A stretch of 9,196 bases of DNA from Candidatus Peribacteria bacterium (GTDB lineage Bacteria > Patescibacteriota > Gracilibacteria > Peribacterales > Peribacteraceae): assembly GCA_012515645.1 (NCBI GenBank), contig JAAYXY010000035.1:1-9196 (forward strand), given 5' to 3'. Below are positions 1 through 5,506 of this stretch, piece after piece. Below the pieces are notes generated by a model that was given only the letters and a program-made list of their open reading frames with translations, ran no database searches and was not told the origin of the DNA. A program made the position numbers and the translations under genes. Each line of letters opens with the position of its first letter. Position 1 is the stretch's first letter.

Positions 1-1
1 C

Positions 2-904
2 GTCATCGGTCTGGCTATGCGCCCGGGTCCGGGCACCGGTTTGCCGACCTGGACGGCACAGGGTGATTTGCTGCTCGCCGTCCACAGCGGGCACGGCGAG
101 TTCCCGCGTTGCGTGCTCTCTGTGAGTGATGCGCAGGATGCGTTTGATCTTATGCCCCAGGCATTCAATCTGGCTGAGCAGTACCAGATGCCGGTCATTG
201 TTCTTTTTGATAAACACATTGCAGAGGCACTCTACACACAGGAGTTCTACGATCAGGAACATACGGTCATAGAACGGCATTTACCGGATACCGCGCAGCT
301 CCAGGAATTGCAAGGGGCAGATCGTTATGCTGTTTCCTCTGCGTCCGGAGGAGTTTCTCCTCGGTGGTTGCCCGGTACGCAGGCGGCAACGTACTGCGCG
401 CAGTCGGATGAACACAGCGGTGATGGCAGTTCTGAGGAAGGTGCGCAGAATGCCAGTGCGCAGATGGATAAACGCATGCATAAACTCGAAGCGCTGGCTG
501 CGCAGTTGCCGGAGCCGGAGCTATTTACAGTACACAGAGGTCAGATATCAGAGGTCAGAAATGCAGTACATCCAGAGGTTTTATTTTTAGGTTGGGGTAG
601 CACGAAAGGCGCTGTGCTTGATGCACTTCTCGAACTGACCTCTGACAACTCATCTCTGATTGCTGGTTATCTGCACTACACATATCTCTGGCCGCTCAAA
701 ACAGATCGCTTTTCTCTGTTGTCGCAGAAAGCGCGGCAGACCATTCTCATCGAGGGGAACAAGCAAGGGCAGTTGGGCATGCTCCTGCGTCAGCAATGTG
801 GCATTGATATACCGAAGAAAATCCTGAAGTACGATGGGCGTCCGTTCTGTACGGATGAGTTGCATGAACTCCTTTCTCAATGTATTTCTCCAACAAGTGG
901 TTAG
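2..904 (+). CDS. korA: 2-oxoacid:ferredoxin oxidoreductase, alpha subunit (KorA-type), 5' end missing
   Basis: Catalytic alpha subunit of a thiamine-diphosphate 2-oxoacid:ferredoxin oxidoreductase. The enzyme oxidatively decarboxylates a 2-oxoacid with CoA to an acyl-CoA and reduces ferredoxin in the cytoplasm. The reading frame is open from base 2, before the first ATG at 17, so the gene starts upstream of the window and about 300 C-terminal residues are visible. Diagnostic stretches are MRPGPGTGLPTWTAQGDLL, the GHGEFPR segment, a Rossmann-like block ending LFDKHIAEA, GVSPRWLPGT, SDEHSGDGS, the domain beginning EVLFLGWGSTKGAVLDAL and the terminal KYDGRPF. Family members of about 580-620 residues carry a fused gamma domain at the N terminus, which would lie outside the window. 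korB follows 88 nt downstream, forming the usual pair. The substrate (pyruvate, 2-oxoglutarate or another 2-oxoacid) cannot be told from this part. Confidence 0.92.
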   Translation, partial: VIGLAMRPGPGTGLPTWTAQGDLLLAVHSGHGEFPRCVLSVSDAQDAFDLMPQAFNLAEQYQMPVIVLFDKHIAEALYTQEFYDQEHTVIERHLPDTAQLQELQGADRYAVSSASGGVSPRWLPGTQAATYCAQSDEHSGDGSSEEGAQNASAQMDKRMHKLEALAAQLPEPELFTVHRGQISEVRNAVHPEVLFLGWGSTKGAVLDALLELTSDNSSLIAGYLHYTYLWPLKTDRFSLLSQKARQTILIEGNKQGQLGMLLRQQCGIDIPKKILKYDGRPFCTDELHELLSQCISPTSG

Positions 905-927
905 TGGACAGTTACTCACCACTTGTT
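892..927 (+). terminator. Hairpin across the korA stop codon, possible weak terminator or attenuator
   Basis: AACAAGTGGT at 892-901 is perfectly complementary to ACCACTTGTT at 918-927, giving a 10-bp stem with a 16-nt loop; inner A-T, G-C and T-A pairs could extend it past one mismatch. The TAG stop of korA (902-904) lies at the base of the loop. The right arm runs into TTGTTTTC, a short broken U-tract. The structure is certain at sequence level. Its role is inferred: partial termination, mRNA end protection, or tuning of the korA:korB ratio. A full terminator is unlikely because korB follows without an obvious promoter of its own. Confidence 0.45.
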
Positions 928-982
928 TTCGACTTCCAATGAATTCCATTCCCTTCCATTCCACCGGCTCATCGGAAATCTC

Positions 983-990
983 AGGAGAGG
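983..990 (+). promoter_or_regulatory. Shine-Dalgarno site of korB
   Basis: AGGAGAGG lies directly before CC-ATG; the AGGAG core (983-987) has a 5-nt spacer to the ATG at 993. It fixes the korB start and is the only clear Shine-Dalgarno site in the window. The genes that head transcription units lack one. Confidence 0.85.
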
Positions 991-992
991 CC

Positions 993-1847
993 ATGAAATC
1001 CTATTCCTGCGGCAACACCTGCACCTGGTGCGATGGTTGTGGAAATTACGGTATCTGGGCTGCGATCAAGCGCTCTCTCGTCGAACTCGGTATCCCGCCG
1101 CATGGTGTGTTCCTTTGTTACGATGTTGGGTGTCATGGCAACATGAGCGATAAGCTCTCGGGATACCGCTTCCATGGGCTGCATGGGCGGGTCATTCCCT
1201 TCGCTGCCGGTGCGAAGTTGGCGAATCCCCGCATTCCCATCATAGCGCACGGCGGTGATGGTGCGTGTTTCTCCGAAGGCGTGGGGCACCTTGTCCATGC
1301 GATTCGCAGTAACTACACCATGGTCTTTATTCTGCATAACAATGCCAACTACGGTTTGACCACTGGGCAGGCGAGCGCGCTTACATGGCAGGGGCAGCCA
1401 ATGAATTCTGCACCCAACGGCATGCCGGAAGCGACACTGCCTTCCATGGATTTTGTATTTTCCCTGCAGCCAACGTTCGTGGCGCGCGGGTTCAGCGGTG
1501 ATATTCCGCAGATGGTTTCCATCCTCAAGGCGGCCATCCAGCATCGAGGCTTTGCTTTTGTGGATATGTTACAGGCGTGTCCCACCTATAACACGTTTGC
1601 GACGCATGAATGGCTTTTGGAGCGTGTTTACGATGTTGCTGCAGACGGGCATGATCCCTCTGACTTTGTACGTGCACGGGCGATTGCCGTGGATACCTCC
1701 GAGCGGATTTCCACTGGGATTCTGTATCAAAACACGGCTGTCCCCGGTTTTTATGAGCGACTCAAATCGCGTGAAGGCATACAAACTTTCCCTGTGGAGG
1801 AGGTGCAAAAGTATGATGTACGGGAATACATGCAGGAGTTGGTTTAA
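993..1847 (+). CDS. korB: 2-oxoacid:ferredoxin oxidoreductase, beta subunit (KorB-type)
   Basis: Beta subunit of the same enzyme. It binds thiamine diphosphate and one [4Fe-4S] cluster that passes electrons to ferredoxin. The protein has 284 residues, normal for the family. C13 and C16 in the TWCDGCGNYGIW segment, C47 in DVGCHG and C196 in LQACPTYN match the four cluster ligands of the family. The ThDP/Mg motif is GGDG (87-90) followed by HNNANYGLTTGQ (115-126). The block GYRFHGLHGRVIPFAAG (57-73) is also characteristic. The frame is open back to 834, but family homology begins at the 993 start, just before the first cysteines, and the Shine-Dalgarno site at 983-990 supports it. The gene is probably cotranscribed with korA, separated by a hairpin-containing 88-nt gap. 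No cluster or cofactor residue is missing. Confidence 0.95.
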   Translation: MKSYSCGNTCTWCDGCGNYGIWAAIKRSLVELGIPPHGVFLCYDVGCHGNMSDKLSGYRFHGLHGRVIPFAAGAKLANPRIPIIAHGGDGACFSEGVGHLVHAIRSNYTMVFILHNNANYGLTTGQASALTWQGQPMNSAPNGMPEATLPSMDFVFSLQPTFVARGFSGDIPQMVSILKAAIQHRGFAFVDMLQACPTYNTFATHEWLLERVYDVAADGHDPSDFVRARAIAVDTSERISTGILYQNTAVPGFYERLKSREGIQTFPVEEVQKYDVREYMQELV

Positions 1848-1865
1848 TTTTTTGAGACTATTGTA

Positions 1866-1893
1866 TTGCTCCTGTGGGGCATTTGCGTACAAT
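1866..1893 (+). promoter_or_regulatory. Possible promoter of the 86-residue ORF
   Basis: TTGCTC (1866-1871), a 16-nt spacer and TACAAT (1888-1893) resemble a sigma-70-type promoter. The predicted start near 1900 would leave a leader of about 17 nt before the ATG at 1918. No Shine-Dalgarno site is visible in the pyrimidine-rich leader. The ORF could also be read through from korB, only 70 nt upstream. Confidence 0.4.
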
Positions 1894-1917
1894 TCTCTTC
1901 CTTTTCCCTTTTCATAT

Positions 1918-2178
1918 ATGCCGCTTTCTCCCGAAGCAGCGCGCTGGTTTGACGACACAGCATATGAGTTGCGCTTGCGCCGCATGACGTACGAAGGTGC
2001 AGGTGTTGTGGGATGCGAGGAGTCTGCGCGGCGCCGTGCAGAGCTGGATGCGTTGCGTGAGGAATTCCATGAAAGGCTTAAATGCGCACTGGAGTGCTGT
2101 GCAGATGAGGATATTGATGCGATGTTTGAACGGTATGATGACATTTTCAAACCGTATCGTTTGTTTGATGCAGCCTAG
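1918..2178 (+). CDS. Small acidic/helical protein of unknown function (86 aa)
   Basis: Not recognised. The frame is open well upstream into korB, but 1918 is the only ATG after the korB stop that is consistent with an intergenic start, and it gives 86 residues. The sequence is highly charged and predicted mostly helical: an arginine-rich segment (YELRLRRMTYE), a central ESARRRAELDALREEFHERL helix that could form a short coiled coil, then an acidic part with two adjacent cysteines (ECCADEDIDAMFERYDDIF). There is no signal peptide or membrane segment, so it is probably cytoplasmic. The stop lies 2 nt from the stop of the convergent RDD gene. It could be a small regulatory or binding protein. 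Codon use looks like a real gene, but homology is untested. Confidence 0.6.
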   Translation: MPLSPEAARWFDDTAYELRLRRMTYEGAGVVGCEESARRRAELDALREEFHERLKCALECCADEDIDAMFERYDDIFKPYRLFDAA

Positions 2179-2180
2179 TT

Positions 2181-2615
2181 TTACTTGGCTTTTACGACGA
2201 TGGTTCCAGCGATGAAGTCGTGGATTGTGCTGTGGTCTTTGCGGAAAATGAGCAGGCTATCGGCCAGGAAATACGGCAGATTGCATATGAGCAGACCGTT
2301 GACCCATGTACGAATGACCAGATTTTGCATGATCGTTCCGACTTTTTTTCGTTTCCCATCTACTATTTTGATGTGCATAACCACTTTGCCTATAGATTGC
2401 CCTCGCAGACCGATGAGCACCCATTGGATGAATACGATGGTTATCATGCCTATGATGGTTGCTGTCATACTTCCAATGATGATGCTTTGTTGCGGTTCGG
2501 CGTAGCGTGTGTTCACCTTAATGGTATAGAGCATGATCAGGAGCGGCATTGCCATGAGTCCCCAGTCCAGGACTTTTGCGAAGAAGCGATCTTGTGGTGT
2601 TGCGAGTTTTGTCAT
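2181..2615 (-). CDS. RDD-family integral membrane protein
   Basis: A 144-residue membrane protein of the RDD family. The hallmark residues are R10 with D17 in RFFAKVLDWG, the GQSIGKVVMHIKIVD segment (72-86) and the terminal HDFIAGTIVV (132-141). Three hydrophobic segments are visible, at about 18-32, 46-70 and 100-123. RDD proteins are polytopic membrane proteins of mostly unknown function, with some linked to transport or ion homeostasis. The gene lies 62 nt downstream of the GT2 gene on the same strand, likely one unit. The ATG at 2615 overlaps the stop of a three-codon ORF (ATG-AAG-CCA-TGA) in an ATGA arrangement, which may be chance. No Shine-Dalgarno site is visible. Confidence 0.85.
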   Translation of the reverse strand: MTKLATPQDRFFAKVLDWGLMAMPLLIMLYTIKVNTRYAEPQQSIIIGSMTATIIGMITIVFIQWVLIGLRGQSIGKVVMHIKIVDGKRKKVGTIMQNLVIRTWVNGLLICNLPYFLADSLLIFRKDHSTIHDFIAGTIVVKAK

Positions 2616-2677
2616 GGCTTCATGGTGCGATTTCTCTGTAGCCCATGCAAGATATTCGCTTGTGCAAGCATGCGTAA

Positions 2678-3652
2678 TTATGGTTTGGTTGGTTTCTGCA
2701 GGCGTTGGTGAGCGAATCGTACGATGCTCCTGAGTGTTGCAATCGGATGCCGCGCAATGAGTGCTGCTATTGATGTTGTTTCGGAGATGCTGACATTGCC
2801 GTAGCGTTCCAGGAATTTATGTGCCATGGCTCGTACGTGCTGGCGCAGTATGCTCCGTACCTGTTTGCGTCGGTCAGGCGGTACCATGCGTTGCGCGGAA
2901 TGTAGCATTGTCCATCGTTCGAATATGCCTTTTGCTTCCGCGAAATTCTCTGCACTTGCCGCATTCGGATGTATACGGAACATACCCAGTACATTGGGGT
3001 GCCTGTACCAGTTGCCGTGCTGCAGCATACGCATCCAAAATTCACTGTCGATGTTCTGTACCATCGTCTCGCGGAAATGCCCGGTTTTGCGTACGGTTTC
3101 CCGGCGCAGCATGACGAAGCTCGGTTCGCCGATGATATTGGGGCGCAATCCCCATTCTATCCATTGAAGCAGCATATCCATGCCGTTGTGTTTTCCCGGT
3201 GGTACGTGTTCTTGGATGAATGTCTGCACTTCTCCATAGATGGGGGCGGTACGCATGTTTTCTGTGATGGCGTACTTATGTGCTATGGATACCATGCCTA
3301 CATCAGGGTTCTTTTGGAGGATTTGCAGAGCTGTTTCCAGGTATAAGGGATCCCACACATCATCTTGGAACAAGAACTGTATGTACGGGGCATTGCCGTA
3401 CTGCAGACAGTTGTTCCAATTGCCTCCTATCCCCAGGCGTCGCGCGTTCTGTTTCCAGTGTATGCGCGCATCCCCAAGGTACGGTTCCATGATTGTATGC
3501 GTGCTGTCCTCTGCTGGTTCGTTGCATATCCACAGTTGCCAGCGGTTTTCCGTCTGTGCTAGCAGCGATTCCATTGCTGCGCGCAGATGTGCGGTCTGCG
3601 GTCGGTATGTTGGCAGCAAAATGTCAATCATCGACACAGATACTACTGCCAT
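2678..3652 (-). CDS. Family 2 glycosyltransferase (GT-A fold)
   Basis: A 324-residue inverting glycosyltransferase of family GT2, expected to move a sugar from a nucleotide sugar to a growing surface glycan at the inner face of the membrane. The N terminus has the nucleotide-binding strand IDILLPTYRP (9-18). LGIGGNWNNCL follows at 73-83, and FQDDVWDPLYLE (95-106) supplies the DxD-type metal site. GEPSFVMLRRET (175-186) and NIDSEFWMRMLQHGNWY (200-216) fit the acceptor and catalytic-base region. The C terminus (about 245-324) is basic and helical with no clear membrane span. The start could be M1 (3652) or M8 (3631); neither has a Shine-Dalgarno site. Upstream lies a 20-codon ORF overlapping this start by 10 nt, and downstream the RDD gene. 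Donor and acceptor are unknown. Confidence 0.9.
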   Translation of the reverse strand: MAVVSVSMIDILLPTYRPQTAHLRAAMESLLAQTENRWQLWICNEPAEDSTHTIMEPYLGDARIHWKQNARRLGIGGNWNNCLQYGNAPYIQFLFQDDVWDPLYLETALQILQKNPDVGMVSIAHKYAITENMRTAPIYGEVQTFIQEHVPPGKHNGMDMLLQWIEWGLRPNIIGEPSFVMLRRETVRKTGHFRETMVQNIDSEFWMRMLQHGNWYRHPNVLGMFRIHPNAASAENFAEAKGIFERWTMLHSAQRMVPPDRRKQVRSILRQHVRAMAHKFLERYGNVSISETTSIAALIARHPIATLRSIVRFAHQRLQKPTKP

Positions 3653-3705
3653 TTCCCGAATCCCGCGCGTGAAATCCCAGAATGAAATCGTTTCGGTTTT
3701 TGCAT
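3643..3705 (-). CDS. Candidate 20-codon leader ORF overlapping the GT2 start
   Basis: An ATG at 3705 opens a 20-codon frame (beginning MQKPKRFHSG, ending GFGKWQ) that stops at 3643, 10 nt inside the GT2 gene and in another frame. The reason to take it seriously is promoter geometry: TATACT at 3720-3715 ends exactly 9 nt before this ATG, the same spacing as TATACT before the DsbA-like gene. Translation from this leaderless start would bring ribosomes to the GT2 start, which lacks a Shine-Dalgarno site, so coupling is plausible. The peptide is basic and has no recognised motif. It may still be a chance ORF in a 5' leader. Confidence 0.35.
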   Translation of the reverse strand: MQKPKRFHSGISRAGFGKWQ

Positions 3706-3713
3706 CCTGGATT

Positions 3714-3721
3714 TAGTATAC
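3714..3721. promoter_or_regulatory. Symmetric -10 element TAGTATAC, divergent promoter for trmD and the GT2 unit
   Basis: TAGTAT (3714-3719) is a -10-like box on the + strand, ending 8 nt before the trmD ATG. On the - strand the same bases read TATACT (3720-3715), ending 9 nt before the ATG at 3705. Start sites predicted 7-8 nt from each box lie about 19 bp apart. No good -35 box is seen in either direction (TTTCGG at 3691-3696 is the best + candidate, with a 17-nt spacer). The same eight bases recur between the DsbA-like gene and the wecG/tagA homologue. Confidence 0.6.
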
Positions 3722-3727
3722 CTGTGC

Positions 3728-4423
3728 ATGCGCATCGATATTCTCACGCTCTTCCCGGCAATGTTCACAGGGCCTTTGACAGAGAGCATTCTCCAGCGTG
3801 CTTCTCTTCTTCGTACAGATGGCGAATCTGTGGCGAATATACATGATGACAAGCCGTTGCAGATCGTGCTGCACGATCTGCGCGCATTCGGTGCGGGACG
3901 GTACAGGCAAGTTGATGACAAGCCCTATGGCGGCGGTGCGGGCATGGTGCTCAAAGTGGATGTTGTGGTGCCAGCCATGGAGGCGATTATCGCTTGCGGC
4001 AAAGGCAAACCGCATTGCATCTCTTTTTCTCCGCGCGGCAAGCGTCTGACGCAGCCGCGCGTAGAACGCATCGCCCGTAAGTATGATCGGCTTCTATTGC
4101 TTTGCGGGCACTACGAAGGCATTGATCAACGAGTGCTGGATGGCGGCTGGGTCGATGAGGAAGTGAGCATTGGTGATTATGTGCTCACAGGAGGCGAACT
4201 GCCCGCCATGGTTCTCATTGATGCCGTGGCACGGCAGATTCCGGGTGTTCTCGGCAAAGAAGAATCGTCTCAGCAAGAGAGTTTCTCTCGTGCGTTGCAT
4301 CGCAAGCGCGAGTATCCGCACTACACGCGGCCGGAGGAGTTCCGGAATTTGCGCGTACCCGATGTGCTGCTTTCCGGTCATCATGCCGATATTGAACGGT
4401 GGCGGCGTTCCCAATTGTACTAA
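3728..4423 (+). CDS. trmD: tRNA (guanine-N1-)-methyltransferase TrmD
   Basis: Methylates N1 of G37 in tRNAs with a G at position 36, using S-adenosylmethionine, and prevents +1 frameshifting. The 231-residue protein is a little shorter than the E. coli enzyme. It starts MRIDILTLFP and contains VDDKPYGGGAGM (62-73), the trefoil-knot SAM-binding stretches LLLCGHYEGIDQRV (123-136) and SIGDYVLTGGELPAM (147-161), DAVARQIPGVL (165-175), YPHYTRPEEF (196-205) and VLLSGHHADIERWR (213-226). From memory of the family alignment, R169 corresponds to E. coli R154 and E184 sits where E. coli has the catalytic Asp169. The ATG lies 8 nt after a -10-like box and lacks a Shine-Dalgarno site, pointing to a leaderless mRNA. 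A DUF167 gene follows on the same strand. Usual neighbours (rpsP, rimM, rplS) are absent. Confidence 0.97.
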   Translation: MRIDILTLFPAMFTGPLTESILQRASLLRTDGESVANIHDDKPLQIVLHDLRAFGAGRYRQVDDKPYGGGAGMVLKVDVVVPAMEAIIACGKGKPHCISFSPRGKRLTQPRVERIARKYDRLLLLCGHYEGIDQRVLDGGWVDEEVSIGDYVLTGGELPAMVLIDAVARQIPGVLGKEESSQQESFSRALHRKREYPHYTRPEEFRNLRVPDVLLSGHHADIERWRRSQLY

Positions 4424-4455
4424 TACCTATACACGCTCTCCTTCCGGGTTCCGGG

Positions 4456-4464
4456 TGCTATGCT
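4456..4464 (+). promoter_or_regulatory. Possible extended -10 promoter before the DUF167 gene
   Basis: TG-C-TATGCT fits the extended -10 pattern (TGn plus hexamer 4459-4464). The hexamer ends 9 nt before an in-frame GTG at 4474 and 12 nt before the ATG at 4477, matching the leaderless geometry elsewhere in the window. It is preceded by a duplicated TTCCGGG (4442-4455) of no evident meaning. The gene could equally be served by trmD read-through. Confidence 0.35.
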
Positions 4465-4476
4465 TGTGGCAGGGTG

Positions 4477-4743
4477 ATGCACGCATATCAGCAACAATTG
4501 CAGGCCGAAGGCTCCGTGCGCTTCTTCGTGCGGGCGCGTCCCGGTGCGCAGAGCACGCGTATCATGGGCATGCTCGAAGACGGCAGCGTAAAGATTGCCA
4601 TCGCTGCGCCTCCCCAGGGGAACAGGGCGAATAGTGAGTTGTTGCGGTATTTGGCACGTACGTTTGGAGTCATGCGTTCACAGGTGCGCATTGTCACCGG
4701 CGCTACCGCGCACATAAAACTCGTAGAGGTGCGTATACAATGA
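4477..4743 (+). CDS. DUF167 / YggU-family protein
   Basis: An 88-residue small alpha/beta protein of the DUF167 (YggU) family, whose molecular function is not established. The family pattern is plain: FFVRARPGAQSTRIMG (16-31), DGSVKIAIAAPPQGNRANSE (35-54) with the conserved APPxxGxAN-type loop, then ARTFGVMRSQVRIVTGATAH (60-79). The usual G-x-x-S/T-R-x-K ending appears here as GATAHIK. The frame is open back to 4399 inside trmD. Starts at 4477 (ATG) or 4474 (GTG) both fit the family N terminus, and 4474 sits 9 nt after an extended -10 box. It is 50-53 nt downstream of trmD and ends 5 nt from the convergent DsbA-like gene. Confidence 0.85.
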   Translation: MHAYQQQLQAEGSVRFFVRARPGAQSTRIMGMLEDGSVKIAIAAPPQGNRANSELLRYLARTFGVMRSQVRIVTGATAHIKLVEVRIQ

Positions 4744-4748
4744 GTGTC

Positions 4749-5483
4749 TCATTGCACTTTCCCGCGTATCCATGCCAGCATGTCCGCCTGCACAGGCAGT
4801 CCTGTGATGCGGTTTCCATCGAGGAAAAATGTCGGCAGCAGGCTGACATCCAGCGCTTGTGCCGCATCCCTATGTCGCTCTACAGCAGATGCTGTCCCTT
4901 CGGCTTCCAGGCATGCGCCGAATGCTGCTCTATCCACTCCGATTTCTTCTGCATAAGCGATCGCAGATGTGCGGTGTTTGCTCTGCCGTTCGGTAAGCAG
5001 ACGGTGCATTGCTTCCGCCTGACCTTGTTTGCCTGCACAGATGATGCCGCGTATAGCACTCTCGCTGTTGGGGTATTTTTGGAGAGGTAAAAAGGCGAAG
5101 CGTACCTTGAGCAGTCCTGTTTCCATGAATTCCTCGCTGATCTTTGGCATGTGTGCAGCATGGAATTCGTTGCAGTATGTGCAGTGGTATTCTGTGAATA
5201 CCGTGAGTGTGTGCGGCGCATTCGGCATGCCGAATTCCACTGCGCCGCCCGGGAGCAGGCGCACTGCGCCGGTTCCTGCTATTTTCCCTGCAAGAGTTGC
5301 CAGTATCTCCTCTATGTTGTGTGGTTTTTGCTCCTGTGCGGCTGGCACCGTTGTCCCTGTTTGTATCGTTGGTATCTGATTATCGGTTCGCGTTTGTACA
5401 GGCAGCAGCTCCTGCAATGACGCGTTGCATGCAGCAAGTACTACGGGGATGCCGATGTAGCACAGAAGTCGTATGCGGAGCAT
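4749..5483 (-). CDS. DsbA-like thioredoxin-fold lipoprotein
   Basis: A 244-residue extracytoplasmic thiol-disulfide oxidoreductase of the DsbA / thioredoxin_4 type. The N terminus is a short lipoprotein signal: two arginines, a hydrophobic core and the lipobox LAAC with C19 as the lipidation site. A low-complexity Thr/Gln/Pro linker (about 20-55) precedes the thioredoxin-like domain. The active site is EYHCTYCNEF with CTYC at 101-104, after the strand TLTVFTEYH. The cis-proline loop is SLLPTFFLDG (P217). Extra cysteines at 149 and 191 lie in the helical insertion. It probably forms disulfides in exported proteins while tethered to the membrane. No DsbB or VKOR partner is in the window. TATACT ends 9 nt before the ATG with GGGACA 17 nt upstream of it (within the wecG/tagA coding start), suggesting a leaderless mRNA. 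Confidence 0.9.
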   Translation of the reverse strand: MLRIRLLCYIGIPVVLAACNASLQELLPVQTRTDNQIPTIQTGTTVPAAQEQKPHNIEEILATLAGKIAGTGAVRLLPGGAVEFGMPNAPHTLTVFTEYHCTYCNEFHAAHMPKISEEFMETGLLKVRFAFLPLQKYPNSESAIRGIICAGKQGQAEAMHRLLTERQSKHRTSAIAYAEEIGVDRAAFGACLEAEGTASAVERHRDAAQALDVSLLPTFFLDGNRITGLPVQADMLAWIRGKVQ

Positions 5484-5491
5484 GCGGCGTG

Positions 5492-5499
5492 TAGTATAC
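5492..5499. promoter_or_regulatory. Symmetric -10 element TAGTATAC, divergent promoter for the DsbA-like gene and wecG/tagA homologue
   Basis: TAGTAT (5492-5497, + strand) ends 9 nt before the ATG at 5507. On the - strand TATACT (5498-5493) ends 9 nt before the ATG at 5483. The two start codons are only 23 nt apart, so both mRNAs must be leaderless or nearly so. On the - strand GGGACA lies 17 nt upstream of TATACT, matching four of six -35 consensus bases. The forward -35 position (TCGTAT) is weak. The eight-base core is identical to the one between trmD and the GT2 unit. Confidence 0.65.
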
Positions 5500-5506
5500 G
5501 TTTCCG

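Noticed and set aside
834..992. Earlier korB start in the same frame
   Set aside because: It overlaps the korA end and the hairpin; family homology and a strong Shine-Dalgarno site begin at 993.
1832..1874. Inverted CAGGAG/CTCCTG around the korB end as a terminator
   Set aside because: Only 6 bp of stem with a loop of about 30 nt and no T-tract after it.
2642..2672. Short inverted repeats (GCTTG/CAAGC, CATGC/GCATG) between GT2 and RDD genes as a hairpin element
   Set aside because: Stems of 5 bp with a 2-nt or long loop are not convincing.
2220..2711. 163-codon + strand frame opposite the RDD and GT2 genes
   Set aside because: Shadow of real coding sequence on the other strand; the product is His/Cys-rich with no family pattern.
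4442..4455. Tandem TTCCGGG TTCCGGG as a relative of the TTCAACG repeat
   Set aside because: Only two units and a different sequence; the shared 7-bp period is probably chance.
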